A stretch of DNA of 64,000 bases from Campylorhamphus procurvoides (lineage: Eukaryota; Chordata; Aves; Passeriformes; Dendrocolaptidae): contig WBMV01003161.1 of assembly GCA_013396655.1 (NCBI GenBank), forward strand, positions 3,780,059 through 3,844,058, given 5' to 3'. A program made the translations under genes and the position numbers. Position 1 is the first letter of the stretch; each line of letters starts with the position of its first letter. Shown here in pieces: positions 24,374-37,900 of this stretch. The notes below the pieces were generated by a model, which was given only the letters and a program-made list of their open reading frames with translations, did not search any database and was not told where the DNA came from.

Positions 24374-27300
24374 GTTTTCAGCATTAATAACTTGGCAGAA
24401 TTTGAGATGCTGAGGAACCTCACAGTAGTTCAGACACTTCATTTTGGGCTAGTGCCTCTCTTATTGATTGATGTTGCTTTTTCCTCACATACTAATTTAA
24501 TGGGAAAAAACATCCCCCTTCTTCAGTTTGTTGTTAGGCTGATTCTTCTTTCTGTCCTCTCCCCATCGAAGTATCTGGAAGCAGCTGTCTGCGTGCCAGG
24601 CCATTACCAAGGGAAAGTGGCTGTGCACTGATGCACACTTACATTCCTTTTCCATGTGTTTAGCTATATATTGATGTTGGAAGGCAAAATTTTGGGGTTT
24701 ACATTTGGAGCTGAACTGTCAGTTTGCTCCATGGTTTGGAGATTTGGGGTTGTCCATCCACAGACCCAGCACGAGTGTTGGAGAGCCCTTCTGCTCCTGC
24801 CCATCACACAGGGATTGCTTTGCAGTGAGTCATCCAGTCCCAGAATCAAAATGTTTATGGTGTCTGTGTCTTGGCAAGGCCAGCTGCGGTGCCCCAAACA
24901 CAAATCCATCACACAGATTGTTGCAGAGCAGCCATGTGTATTAACTCTATTTATCAGGTAATTAATTTTGGTAGCAGGGAGAGGGGATGACCATAATTTA
25001 CAGTGCGATTCAGGGCCACGTGGAAGAAAGAACAACTCAGTAGTATTGTGGGCTGCAAACAGGAATTTTAAATACATCTTAGTATGTCAGTGAATATAGT
25101 AAATGCATTAGGTAACCTTCTAACCAGAAGGTCATCCTTATGGTAAGGGGAGTCCAGCTCATGTCCTGTTTCTGGCAGGACAGGACTAATTTCTTCCTGT
25201 AAGTGTCTCTTTGTTAATGGATGGGGTTTGGTTTTTTGTCTGGGTTTTGGGTTTTTTTTGCCATTTTAGTATTCCATAAATCTCAAGAGGCAGTATTACC
25301 AGTTGTCTGGCAGCAGTCATATTTTAATATTTTTTAAACAACATGATATTTATAGGTCAGCAAACGATTCGAACATTGTTTTAAGCCACAAATTCTCCTC
25401 AGACTCAGAGATGTGGAATTGTCCCAGACAGGTTCTGAACCCTATAAATGTATAATCAGCCCCACTGCTATTTCCTGGATGCATTTTGTTGCTGAATGCC
25501 CTGCCAGGGGCTGTGAGATGACTTCACTTTAGTTTCCCTGCTCCTTGCTAGGAGAGAAGGGACAGACATCACCAAAGCTTCAGCAGGCTCCTCCAGAGCA
25601 GAGCACTTCAGCCTTCTACCCCTTGGCAGGTCCACAGATCTGAGGTGCAGAGGCAGGAAGCACATTTATCCTGACTCCTCCTTTATTCCTTTAGTATTGT
25701 CAGACTGAGCACTCCTTTTTGATGAAATTTGTACAGCATGCAAAGCTTCATCCAATTTTATTCATCATTGGGGTGATGTCTGTTTATCAATAGCTCAATA
25801 ATTATTGATATTGCATTTCCTGCAGGGCAGGTAACATATTTTAAAATTTATTCACCCTCCTTGCAGTTTTCCTCCTCTTTCTACAGTGACTTGCTAGAGG
25901 GGAGAGAACCAAACTGAGCATTCAGTTTTATTTTCCGGTTCAGCTTCCCTTGTGCTCCTGCAAGCAAAGTGCGGGTCACACTGCAAGCACCAGATAAATG
26001 GCTCGTTTTACCTCATCACAGAGTGAAATGTTCTCACTCGCTTTTCTCCACTGTTACAACGTGTTTGGTGGTGTTCCATTTGCAGCATTTGTAACCAGTT
26101 CCACTCTGATGACCTCCCTGCATCCTCTCGGCAGTGTTTTCAGGCGGTGTGTTGTCAGAGCAGGAGAGGGACTGGGCAACATTTCCTTTCCTGCTGCAGG
26201 AGTCTCTTCAGAAATGCCAGTGCCTTTGGCATGTGCTGCATTGCCAATTTGCCTTTTATTTTATCGCAGATAGCTGAGGTTGGCTGTGTGGACTGCTGGG
26301 AACAGTGAAAGGAATCAAGGCTTGCACCAGTCAGTGTTTGAGCCTGGAAAGCTGACTGTGTCCTGGGGAGGAGCAGGGAGTGGGATCCCTGGGCTGGGAG
26401 GTGGTGCAGCTCAGGTTCACTGGCTCTTTTTTCTTCCCCTGCATGGATGGTGCGTGTGGCCACAGCCTTCCAGCAGGATATCAGAGCTTGGGTTGGCTAA
26501 AATGTGGGATTTCAATTTTGGATTTTTTTTACAATTTTTTATATTTTATTATTTTTGCAGCAATTTTTTTACAAGTGAGTGGTGGTTCATTATTTCATCA
26601 GCTCACCTTGCATGTTGTATCTTCTCTCCTGTGGTTTTGAAAATCATTATTGCCTTGCACTGACCAGATCACAGTACCCTTTATCAGAGCAAAGGGTCTG
26701 CTTTGAGCTGCAGTGAGGGGTTTGACACTTGTACAAAAATGCTATATTAATACATATCTGTGGTAAACTAGTGCAGGATGTTGCTACTGTTGTGTTGGAA
26801 AAGGTGGGTATAATAAGAACTGCATGAATTGTAAAATACATCACATTATTTTAATTGTTCTCTAACAAACCCATAAATTTCAATTTTTAAAATGCATAGT
26901 TGACATTTTATTCCACAGTATCTTTGTTGAAGTTTGTATCCAATTGATAGAATTACTAGATTTTATTAATTTATTTCTTTAACAAAGACCATCACTTGGA
27001 TCCAAGACCCTACAAATAAACAATGTATCTTAAGGAGTAAAAGGTCCTTCATGCCACTCAGGTCCTTACCAGAACTTCAGAAGATTGATGCTAAACACAC
27101 TTTCAATTCCTGCCAGCTCTTCCTCAATCAGCCTCTATTGTGGGAGAGAGGGAAGGAAGAGCTGTTCTTTCCTAAAGCCCTTTCATGATGATCCGAAATC
27201 CAAGACTCAATCAAGTCTTTATATACTAGGGAAGTGTGTGGTAGATGTCAACCTAAAGAGATTAGATGAATTATTTATGTGCATGTTTTGGAGATTGACA

Positions 27301-30300
27301 ATAATGGGTCAAAGATGACAAATCTATTTCGTGCAGTAGTGTCACCTCAGAGACAGCACCAAATGGAGGGGCTGGGCTGAAGCCCCTCGGTTTGGAGAGA
27401 ACTTTGAGGGGATATGGACATGTCTTGCCAAGTTACAGTGACAAGAGAAACAGCCAGTGTGGAACTGTTCATCACATCCTTGAAAATAAGAGCTGTGGGC
27501 ACCCAGGGAATGAGCAGGAAGCTGATTTTAAAAGAACATTTATCCTCTTGGATGTCCCCAGTGTAGGGCTGCAGGTGCTGGGGAAGGAGGAGGGGATGGG
27601 ATGGCACAAAGTGGCAGGGACCCACAGGGCAATTCCTGTCATCATGAAAAAGTCCTCAGTCTTTTGGTTTTTCCTGATTTTTCCATATACTTTGGGAAAG
27701 GAGAGGGGTGTATGAATCTGAGCTGAGAGAGGGAGGGCTCTTCAGCTGTTTTCTGAAGTACTAAGAAATACTGTTGTAATAATGTGGAGAAAACAAAAAA
27801 TCCCAAGGTTTCCCAACTCTTCTTGTTTAGTCCCAAGCCAACAACCTTACAAACTCAGCTCTGGTTGTCACCAGAACCAGGTTGTTTCTTTTGTAGAACT
27901 GAAGGAAATGTCAATGATACAGACAAATACTTTTGAGGTTGGTTTGCAACAGGCTTAGCTTGTTCCTAGAGTCACTTAATCTCAGATTATCCAATATAAA
28001 AGATTAATCCTCTGCTTAGTTTCCAATTCATCTTGGAATTCTATGTCCAAGCTTTCTGCAAGGAATGCAGCTTTTTAGGGTGGAATACTGTCATGGTTGT
28101 ATATGTGCACAATGTATCGAACCTACATATAAACAAATACTGGCTGATATTTACCAACATTTGCTTTGTGTCCAAGCCACTCTTTTAACTTCAGTTTATG
28201 TTGATCTTTTAGCCTTATTTCCACCTTTCCCATTAAGGATTTTTTGAACCATTGACCTTAATTTTGTCCTTTGGAGCTGTAAGAGTGACTGAAATGATGC
28301 TATTAGCTTAGTCTTTGGGGAGCTGATGGTGACAGCGACAGTTTTCATTTCAGGTCCCCAGAGGTATTCATGTATATGAACTGATATTCCCATCTCTCTC
28401 AGGTCAATTCCAAAAAGGAGCAGTAAATCCAGAAACTGTTACCCCCAAAATGAGGAGAGTGAGCAATGGAAGCATGTTGGTAGAGCAGACACCTCTGCTG
28501 CCTTTGAGAGCTTCTTATTTCAAATGACAAGGAAACAACAGCTTTACACTCTGACAGGGAGCACAGATGTTAAAATTCAAAGTGATGGAACACTATCCCA
28601 CTTGTGGGGTTGTCAGGAACTGTAGCTGCACCCTGCAGAATGAGGGGGATATCCTTGACAGGACAACCCCAAATCCCAGGGCTGTTTGCAGTGCCTTGGA
28701 GGTGGGATTCGTGTGTTTGCACGCATTTCCAGCTTGGCACTTGTGGCTTTAAGAACCAGATGAAATTTTTATGAGCTGTGCAAATGGAACTGTTTAGTTA
28801 CTATTGGATACCTGTTGTGGTATAAGACTTGAATCAGAATTGCATGAAGCCTGAATCACAAGCTGTGAAACAAACTCCTGAAAACACTCCTGTTTTGTTC
28901 AAAGAAGCTGATCCTTTAGTTGGAGGCTGGAGGAAATCCCTAATTCTTCCCATTTCTGGAGGAATTGTGCTTTTGACTGGATTTGCTGTAGCAGGAAAGA
29001 GATGAGTGCTTAGGAACATGTTTCATGAGAACATATAAAACACATCTTGGTTGGCATATTCTATATTCTTAGATCTACTCCAAGGGGAAGAGCAGGTCAC
29101 AGGGACTATCCTGGTGGTTTGTAGCTGAGTCTCTCACAATGTGGATGTCACTAAACCACCACACTCTGGGAGATTTACTTCTTTTCATGAACCGATAATT
29201 GCCTTTCTCCTCTGAGAGCTGAAAATGCGTGTTATGCTTGGTGCTTTAGAGGACTGGCTCTAAAGGTGACATAAGTATATATTAGGGTTAATTTTAGGAG
29301 TAAAGACCCATGGAGAAAGGCTAAAAATTATGACACTGAGATGATAATCTCAGTCCAAAGCTCTCCTGCAGCACCTGAGTAATTTGATGTCTTCTGAGGA
29401 AACTGGAAACAGGGTCACACCCACAGACATCTGTAGGTACATAAAGATACAGAAAGATGGTACCCAAAATCTTCCTGAATGCATCTCCCTATTATTCCTG
29501 ATGCAATTTTGGCCCTTGGGCTGTGGCTCTTCCCTCAGCCTTTGCAAGCCCTGTCTAAAATAATCTGGTTTTGTGGTAGTGCTTTGAGTTAAATTTCTGA
29601 GTTATGTTTTCTCTTTGGAAGGTTTTTGGTTATTTTTTTAATTATTTATTTTTTAATTTTAATGCTGTGAATTATTTCCTGCCAATCCCAAGGTGTTTCT
29701 TTCTTTGGAGCCTTGCAAGATTGATGAACTTGTTGTCATTTGAGAGTAATGTACAACTGTCAGTGCCACTTGCTCACTCAGGGATGAAGAGACCTTTAAT
29801 AATGAAAAATGGTTAATAACATCAGCTTTTAATGTCTCCTATCTGGAATTAGAAATCTCATGAAAGCTTTTACATGCTTTCAAATTATGGCCGCTTAGTG
29901 CCTTTGTACTTTTACATTCAAGAAATCTAACAGCCATCCCCTTCATGCCTGCTAAATACACAGTTGGCTATGGGATGAAACCACAAATATTGCTAGAGCT
30001 CTTCTAGCACTTGCTTGAAGATTAATTTTCATTTCTATTACTTGGTGATTCTAATCTTTGTTTCAATTATAGTAACAAGTTGATCAGATGATAACTGGGC
30101 ATGGATATAAACCAAAATTTATGTATATGTAAGTTTAATAGGTAGATCTACCTCTTTATCAGATGCAGAAATATTTCCCTGGGTATTAATTGCATATAAA
30201 AAGTAGTATTTCTGCAGAATTTTCAAAACCAATTAATGCACAGTGCTACAATGCACATCTTTGGCACCTCTCACTGGCCTCTTTTACCTGAGTTGCCATA

Positions 30301-30964
30301 TTCAGTTCAAGCTGCTCTGGAAAGCTCTCTGTGTGTTTGTCAGTGTGGGGCAGTGGGTGGGATCAGCCTGACCAGAGGTGCAAGGGTGGATGCTTCTGGA
30401 AGAACTCTTGGATCTATTGGAGGGCTGAGGTGCAGCATCCAGTGGCCCTGGTGGATTGGCAGGTGGAAACAGGCTCCCTCTTTCCCAGAATGAGAAATAA
30501 CTAAAAGAAACCACTACTGCATGGGAAGTGTAGTACAAAGCTGTTTTCTGAAGTTTTCAGGTGAATGTCAATATGTGCCTGGTGCTGTTAGACCAGGCAT
30601 GGAGCTGAAGCAAAAGAGAGTATTACCACAGTTAATTTTAAACACACTAAAATTTGTTTCATGTTGAAGTATATTGCTTGTAGTGGTATGGTCTGAGCAC
30701 TCAAGGAGTCTGCAGACATTGGGATGACCTTCCTAAATTCCTTGGGAGTTTATTATCTCCAACAGAGATGTGCTCAATGAGTGCCAATTAAATATTTACA
30801 CCACAATGTACTATTGCACAGATAAAATGCCCACCATTAACATCCCAGAATTTGTCTACAGGGGCTTCATTCTCATCATAGTTATTTGCTATTTCAGACG
30901 TAGGCACAAATGGTATTTCAAGTAACTAACAGTTGGAGGAAATACTATATTTTTGTGCCCACTG

Positions 30965-30983
30965 TATATATATAGATATATAT
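30965..30983 (+). repeat. Interrupted (TA)n microsatellite
   Basis: TA dinucleotides are interrupted once by a G. No gene or transposon is associated. Confidence 0.85.
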
Positions 30984-31818
30984 GTGATATGTATTGTTAC
31001 TCTTAAATAATTGGGAACAGAAGATCCATCTGAGAGCAGCCATCCATTGTACAAACTCCTGTCACAATCTGGCCAAGGATCGTTGCAATGGGAGAGCTGC
31101 CACTTGGAAACCACATGGAAGTTTGTTGGGTAAATGAAGGTGTCTGCTAATTGAAGGCAAACTGGGGACATTCATTCACTGATGGTGTCAGAGTAGGATG
31201 TGGATTTAGGCAAAAACAGCATTTCTCCAGTCCTGTTAAAACAGAAATAATGCAAGGTGTAAAAAGTGATTTTAAAGCTACCCAGTGATGTGTCCTTACA
31301 TACTTTCTTCTCACTTTGGATTCAAAGTTTAAATGCAATTTACAGTGCTTAAGTTTAAATGCAACCCAGTGCTTGTAGTGGAAAGGATGTTTCTTTTAAG
31401 TTGCAGTTATTTGTGTGCTTAAAGGGTACAGCTTAATAAAACACAGCTTCTCTTTGAAATGTCTCTTGTCAAAACTAAACATTCAGAAATTTTCAAACAA
31501 ACATCAGATGAGCTCACTGTGATTGGCAGTCCTGTGTTGAATATAAAGTACATTGCTCTTGTAGGTTTCCTTTCACTTGAAACCAGTATCTTGAAGTGAA
31601 TGCATTCTGCACATTGAAAAGGTTTCATGGCAAGAAAAATAAGTGATGATGTGATGACTAATGGTAATAATTAAAATGTGCTAGTAAGTGTGCATTCATT
31701 GTGCTACTATGTAAACTTTATGCAGGTTGAATAGACTCAGTTTACACATATTTTGCTGAGCAATGATCGCTTTCAATATCTGGGCTATTTTCTGTCCTGT
31801 ATTATTGCTTGTTTAATA

Positions 31819-31831
31819 ATATATATATATT
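31819..31831 (+). repeat. (AT)n microsatellite
   Basis: Short uninterrupted AT run, probably polymorphic. Confidence 0.85.
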
Positions 31832-33618
31832 TAAGCAGCTGCTATTACCTCTGGTCATATGGGCCAGGTGAGAGCAGGTCCATGGACAGTCTCCAGACAG
31901 GTGCACCTTTACGTGGGCACGGGGTATGGAAAGACTGGCAGAGGAAGACAGGATGAGGCTGAGAAAAAGCTAAAACAAATCATAGTGGGAAGAAAAGCAA
32001 AGTAAATCAAACTAACACACAGAAGTGAAAAGAAGACATAGCACCCTAGAGGCAGGGACGTAAGCACTGAAATTAAATTAAATTGCTATAAAGTATTACA
32101 CCTGGAATACCCCTACTGTCTAGTCAAAAAAAGGCATCAAGGAAGACCAATATTGACATGGAAAAGGAGGAACAGAAATAAAACACAGTGTCCTGGAAAG
32201 GAAAATCATGGCATGAACAACTTCAAATATTTCCCTTTTGTAACTCAGGATGAGACCATCTGTCCTTTCAGAAGGCAGAGGATTTGGGGTATTGCTTTTT
32301 TTTTTGTCTGAGAAGGAGTGAAGGGAAATACTTGGGAGCAATGTAGTAAATAAAATTAGTATTACATACGTAAAATATTTAGGGCTGCTTCTTGACTTCT
32401 TCAGCTTGAAATTAAACTGAACTTCAAATATATTCAAGCTTGGTGATATCAGTCACCTTCTGGAAAAATATGTTAGGTACTGGTTTAGGCTTGGGTTTTT
32501 TAAGAGCTTATTAGCCAGGCCATACAATGTATTTCAACAGAGGATGGCCCACTAGGAACCACTGGCTTGAAAAAAGCCTTTGAGTGCATAGCAATCAGAT
32601 TTCACTTGACCAACACCTGAGGAATTGGAAAATAAACTTGATGGCTCATCTTGGTGGCTGTTGGTGGGTTCAGGGAGGCTGCAGTGACACAGGCACTGAA
32701 CCTCAGCCAGTGACACACTGCATTGCAGGGGTTTCCTCCTTGGCGCCTGATGAATCCCAATTCACTTCATAGGATATGCAATGGAAGCGAAAATTTCCTC
32801 TGTTTAGCAAAGGACTGTGTTTTGTGGGGTTTTGTTTGGTTTTGGGGAGGTGTATTTGTTTGGTTTTTTCCTTATGGGTTGTTTTAGTTGAAAATAAGCA
32901 AAGTATTTGTGTCCTAACTCCACAGCTACTAGAGAATGGTTGTGGAATTAACCCATTCCAATATTGCTGGATAAGTGGTCGTCTTTGACAAATGGTGATG
33001 GGTATCTTCTCACAAAGAGGGTCCTGCTTTGCATGCTCACCTTTACCTGCCCTTTTCCATTCCCTCCCCTGTGGGTTTGTCACCTGCAGTCCCATCTTGC
33101 TTCCAAGAGCCCCTGAGAGCAGATACCTTCATGGAGTCACAGAGCTCCTAGCGAGGGCAGGCACAGACCTGGGAGGGTGAAGGATTCTTTCCAAATTGAA
33201 GATGCTTTGTGCCTGACAGGTGAATTTAAACTGTGTTTGAAAATAAAGCCTTTGTAACGGAACTGTAGGGCAGCTGCTGCACCCCTTCTCATCCTTGCCA
33301 CTGCTCCCTAAGCAAGACCTATTTTTTCACTTTTTCCTCCTTGATATGCAGCACAAATATAAGCCACACACACTGCCTTTCCCAGGAGCATCTCTCCTTA
33401 GGGACAGACAAAAATATCCCTGCGAAGAAACACTACCCCTGTCTCTGAAGGTGCGTCACAGGCCCCAGAAAGATGCAATCCTGGTAGCTGTGCATTTGGT
33501 GGCTTTAGTCTGCTTGATGTGGGGAAGGCACAGCATAAATTCCCACTCTGCCCCCTCTGCTTCTGGTTATGCATTTTGTTGCTGAGCTGTTATGGTGCTG
33601 CTGGGGTGAAATGTGTGC

Positions 33619-33664
33619 TCTGCCCCGGGTGGGGAAAGGCATCTGCCCCGGGTGGGGAAAGGCA
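33619..33664 (+). repeat. Perfect 23-bp tandem duplication
   Basis: Two identical adjacent copies (33619-33641 and 33642-33664), each beginning TCTGCCCCGGGTGGGG and ending AAAGGCA. Each contains the palindrome CCCCGGG with one CpG. Zero divergence between copies indicates a recent duplication or a minisatellite with variable copy number. Confidence 0.92.
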
Positions 33665-34770
33665 TTTCAGGAGAACTGGGCTCTCTGTAAGAACTAGCCA
33701 CAGTAAAGCACAAGGAGTGTCACTCCTATGCAATTAATCACTTGGTTCTCTCAGAATAATACAGATTACGTGAACTTGCATTAAAAAACCTCCTCCTGAC
33801 AGTGCTGTTTAGAAATATGTCAGCTCCTGACATAAATGTTTGAAGTCTGGGGTTGGAAACCTGCCTTTTCAGAGTTCTTTTCTTGCTAGAAGACAATATC
33901 AAAGGCGGCATCTTAACCTCCTACTAATTTGCTCCTAGTCAGTCAAATGATGAGTTTAGCTAAATTCTTTTTCCTTGTAACTGGCAGTTTAGGTTAACAT
34001 CTACTTTTTTTCCCTACACAAAGCCAACACCACATAAATGCCTCCTGACTAGGTGCGTGTGCATGAACAATACAGCTTCTTAATCTCTTCTCTAAAAAGC
34101 AGTAAAATCTATTGCTTGTAGAATTTCCCACTATTTAGTTTAAAGAACATGAGCAATGAGGATCTGGGGTTAAAAGCTTCTGGAACTTTTGTTTCCAAAA
34201 AACCTCAAAGAGTAGTTTGGGGAAGAATTGCAATGGCAGAGTGACACAGCAGTTCTATTCCTGGGATGTATTCTGGGTTGCATCTGCTCAAGGTGGTCAC
34301 AAAGTAAGTTTAAGCAGCTCAGAGCCAAACATGTCCTTTCCTGTGTGTCCATCAGGAATGGGGCAGAAGTGCTTCTCACAGGCTGATCACTCCAAACAAG
34401 ACGCCTGGAGCAGACAGGATTACAGGGATATTAGGAAGGGCAATCAATTTTAATGCTGGTGCTATAAGAGAAGGCAAGAACTTGAGGTGTCTTTCAACTC
34501 AGTGAGCTTCTGGGGTTTGAATTTAGGAGGTTTCTCAGACTGCCTGGAAACCACTAACTTGTGACATACAAACCCAAAACTAGAGTAACTTTGATTTTTG
34601 CAGTGCTTTGAAATGAGTTTGTTTGTCCTCTCTTTACATTCCTTGGCGCTTTAGAGGGCTAGGGAAAGGCAGAATAATTAGTTTGCTGTGCCTGAAGCAT
34701 TCCCATGGTGAAAGGAGGCAAATGAGCCCCTCGGGGAGGATGTGGGATGCACCTGAATTAGCCTGGGTGC
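33665..34770. other. Gene-free stretch, nothing recognised
   Basis: AT-rich spacer leading up to the CpG-rich element. Only short open frames are present. Confidence 0.55.
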
Positions 34771-34970
34771 CCGATGTGAATGATCAAGCTGACCCGAGCC
34801 CGGTCCATGGGCATTAAAGAGCGCTGGTCACGGAGGGATCCGGCAGTGCCGCTGCATTTGCCGCAGTAAATCACCCGCTAAATGAGAAGCGAGCAGGTGA
34901 GCGGGATTTACACAGCGCCGCTCTGTCATCCTTTTACACCAATAGGCACTTAAGACGTTTGGTGCGGTTA
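34771..34970. promoter_or_regulatory. CpG-rich element, candidate regulatory region
   Basis: About 15 CpG dinucleotides occur in 200 bases, in a window where CpG is otherwise rare. The core reads CACGGAGGGATCCGGC, then GTGCCGCTGCATTTGCCGC, then a pair of related units, CCGCAGTAAAT and CCGCTAAAT, near 34862-34883. TTTGCCGC at 34857-34864 fits the E2F-type consensus TTTSSCGC. There is no long open frame and no TATA box. It is too short for a standard CpG island, so it could be an unmethylated enhancer, the promoter of a non-coding RNA, or a conserved element whose CpGs are kept by selection. The CpG count is seen directly; the function is inferred. Confidence 0.4.
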
Positions 34971-37900
34971 TGTCTTGCTCCCCTGGGAGGCTGGAATCAT
35001 TTTTTGTGGGGGTAGTTCAGTTCAGCTCCGAGGAGGTTTGTCTGTGCCTTTATTTTATGGCTCAGCAAAAGCTGCTGATCTCCCATAGCTTGTCTTCGCT
35101 CGCAAGCACTTGCTGCTGAGCTGCATGATACCTCTGTTTCCCCAGCAACTCCATTAATTCATTTAAATCTTTCTTAAAAAGTAACTTTTGCTGTCTACCT
35201 CAGGATAGGGAATTGTGAGGGAATTACAAAATCAATATACAAAACAAACACAAACTACATTTAGAGAGACCGCTGCCAAAACAACATGTGTTTCTGTTCC
35301 TTATCTAAGAAAGATTTACTTTTTTGCATTGTTCACTTTCTTCTGCCTACATCTCTTTCTTTATCCATCATATCAAATGCAGGAAAAACTGCCAAAGCTG
35401 CTGAGATGCAAGATTTTGCATATATTTTGGTGGGTGATGGACTTGTGTTATTTTATTCATCTAGCTGTGTCTTAAATATGGATCACAGTTTGTGTGGTAT
35501 AGAAACTGTATGGTGCTTGTACATGGATATTTAGAAAGTACAGGGAATACTTGGAAGAGGGGAATTCTGTATGGCTGGACACAGAGCTGGGTGGAGACAC
35601 AGTCCCCAAGTCCAGCCAGGATGATTTACCCAGTCACAACCATTACATTAGGAAAAAAGCATCTAAATCTATTTTGTTAGCAATTAACTAGAGGATAAAT
35701 ATTGTAATTCAAGGAAACTGTGATATTTGAGGGATGCACAGCTAAGTGCTCTGCCTTTGGCTCTGGTTTAGAAAACATTGGCATGGAGATGAGAGGAGTT
35801 TGCCCCATAGTGCTGAACTCCCACCGCCTGCCCAGTTTGGTTCCTTAGCATTCTAAATAAACCCCCCAGGATGCTGGCAGAGTCTTGAAATTTCCTTGGA
35901 ACTCAGGAAAATAAGAAATATAATGGGAAATAATGGTCATTTACTTTAATGTATTAGCACAAACCCTGAAAAAATCAAATCCTTCCCCTTTCCAGGCTGT
36001 ATGGCAAAGCCTCTTGGGTTGTAACAGCTCTGCCAGTCTGGACCTTGGTGGTGGCTCAACCAGCCCCAGGCTTTGGAGATGTGTGAGGTGCCTTCTCGTG
36101 CTGAGCAGATCCCAGGCCTTGCATTGTCTATATTTTCTTCCCAAACACTGGCCAGCTGTGTCCAGGGCAGGTTGAATGTTCAAACACTTCCAGTGTCACC
36201 CTGCATTTTACTGGCATTCCCAGGGAAAGCAGGGAGGGATGGGCTGAACAGGTATCTCTGGTAGGGAAGTCTGAGCTCTGTTGTCTCTGCATCCCCTGTC
36301 TGCTTCCAGGGGACAGGAAGCATCCAGGACATGAAAATTAAACTTGCAGGAGCATATCAGTCCTGAGAAAGTTGTGCACAAGCCTGTTGTCTGTAGTCTG
36401 CACAGGGGCCAATTTCACCCTGCGTTTCTTCATAGCCCAAGGCTGTCAGCTCCGTGCTTTCCCTGAGCCATGAGGATTCAAAGGAAAAACAAGATAAAGA
36501 AAACAGCTTTGATTTTTATATTTTTGCTACCACCACCAAGCAGCATATAATTAGCCTTTCCTTTACATATTAAAGCTAGCCTGATGATGCAATATCCATT
36601 ATAACTCTAAAAGCTTAATCTTAAACAGAGCAAAAAAACCCCGGAGGAGGATCATATGCCTAGAAATTAGCATAGGGTTTTTTCCTCTTTAGAGGAATGC
36701 CTGAGTGCATGGATGCTGAGAGGATGTGACTCACACTGAATGAGAACGAGTTGTTCCTTGGCCTCTTGATATAGTGCCTGGGATATCAAACCAAATCCAA
36801 GCCCTTATTTGAAACTCCCTTGGAGGACTAGTTATTAATTGGATGTGAACTACTTTTAATGATGGAGGGACACTTCTTTTAGTGTTATATTTATGTGAAA
36901 AAAATGAAAAGCAATTTTATACAAGCAGTAGCATGCGCCAGGGCATGCAGCCATAATCCAGCAGATATTTCCTGACTGCTGGATTCACAGCTGAACCACA
37001 GCATGCAGAGTACATGGGCTGCACATTCCATCTCTCACAGGGCTCAGGCCTCTGATGCTGCTGTTGGTACCTTGTACAGACAGCTCCCATCTCAGGGCAG
37101 GAGCATCATGCCATGGTTATGCCAAGGGAAGGCCAGATTTCCCTGGCATTTCCAGCCCTCCCCTGCCCTTTCAGCAGAGCCACGTCTTTAACATACGGGC
37201 TGTGCTGCCCATTTCAGCTCTGCATGTGCTTGTTCCCTCCCTCGCTGCAGTGTGGAGGCCTTGGCACCATCCTGAGGAACAGTGCCAGGTGTTTGGTACT
37301 CTTTCCTTCCCTACTTGGTGGCTCAGCTCTGTCATGTTTTGGGCTAGCTTTGCTTCAGTGCCAAGGCACAAGCTTTGGGGAGGTGCCACCTTCCATCCTG
37401 TACCATATTACAGTGCAGGCAAAGCACTTTCCACCCACGGGCTGTAATCAGCATATAAAGTTTGTCAAGTTACTTGTGGGTAATTGTTACTCTGTCTTAG
37501 AAAGCAGATTTTGCTGTTGTTTCCTTTTCTGCCCCTCTTATTAACCAACTGAAAAATGGCTTATAAAAATTGACAGTGAGAACCTCCCTCCTTTAACGGC
37601 TATGACAAAACCCAATTTGAATTAGAGCAGTGCTTTTGAAAGAAAAAAACCCCACACCACTTGGCCTTTGCCTTACAATTTTTACTTTTTTTCCAAAATA
37701 ATCAACAAAGTACCTGGCTATTTAAATAACCCTTTATTCTAAGAACTTAGTTACTTACCTACTACAGCCTCATTATTTAACATTAACAGAAGTGGTTTGC
37801 TGTGCAAAATCTCAATGCTCTTTCTACTTACTGCTGCTCTTCTATCTGGGAACCCTCGTACCAGTTGATTTTCTGTCTTTGTTTTTATGGTCTAAGCAAG

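Larger units (their letters stand above)
23001..33618. other. Long gene-free stretch; simple repeats and scattered motifs only
   Basis: About 10.6 kb with no recognised gene, transposon or RNA gene. All open frames are under 140 codons and without domain signatures; the longest (137 codons, 24664-25077, minus) overlaps 101- and 79-codon plus-strand frames. T-rich tracts are frequent (25230-25260, 26520-26570, 32817-32886). AT dinucleotide repeats and a CTCF-like motif inside it are listed separately. Confidence 0.55.

Noticed and set aside
24664..25077. 137-codon minus-strand frame
   Set aside because: Plus-strand frames of 101 and 79 codons cover the same DNA; no domain or splice support.
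36632..36683. 9-bp inverted repeat (AAAAAACCC / GGGTTTTTT) with about 33-base loop
   Set aside because: Low-complexity arms; expected by chance in A/T-rich DNA.
37055..37544. Overlapping 130- and 143-codon plus-strand frames
   Set aside because: Two different frames open over the same GC-richer DNA indicate stop-poor composition, not a gene.
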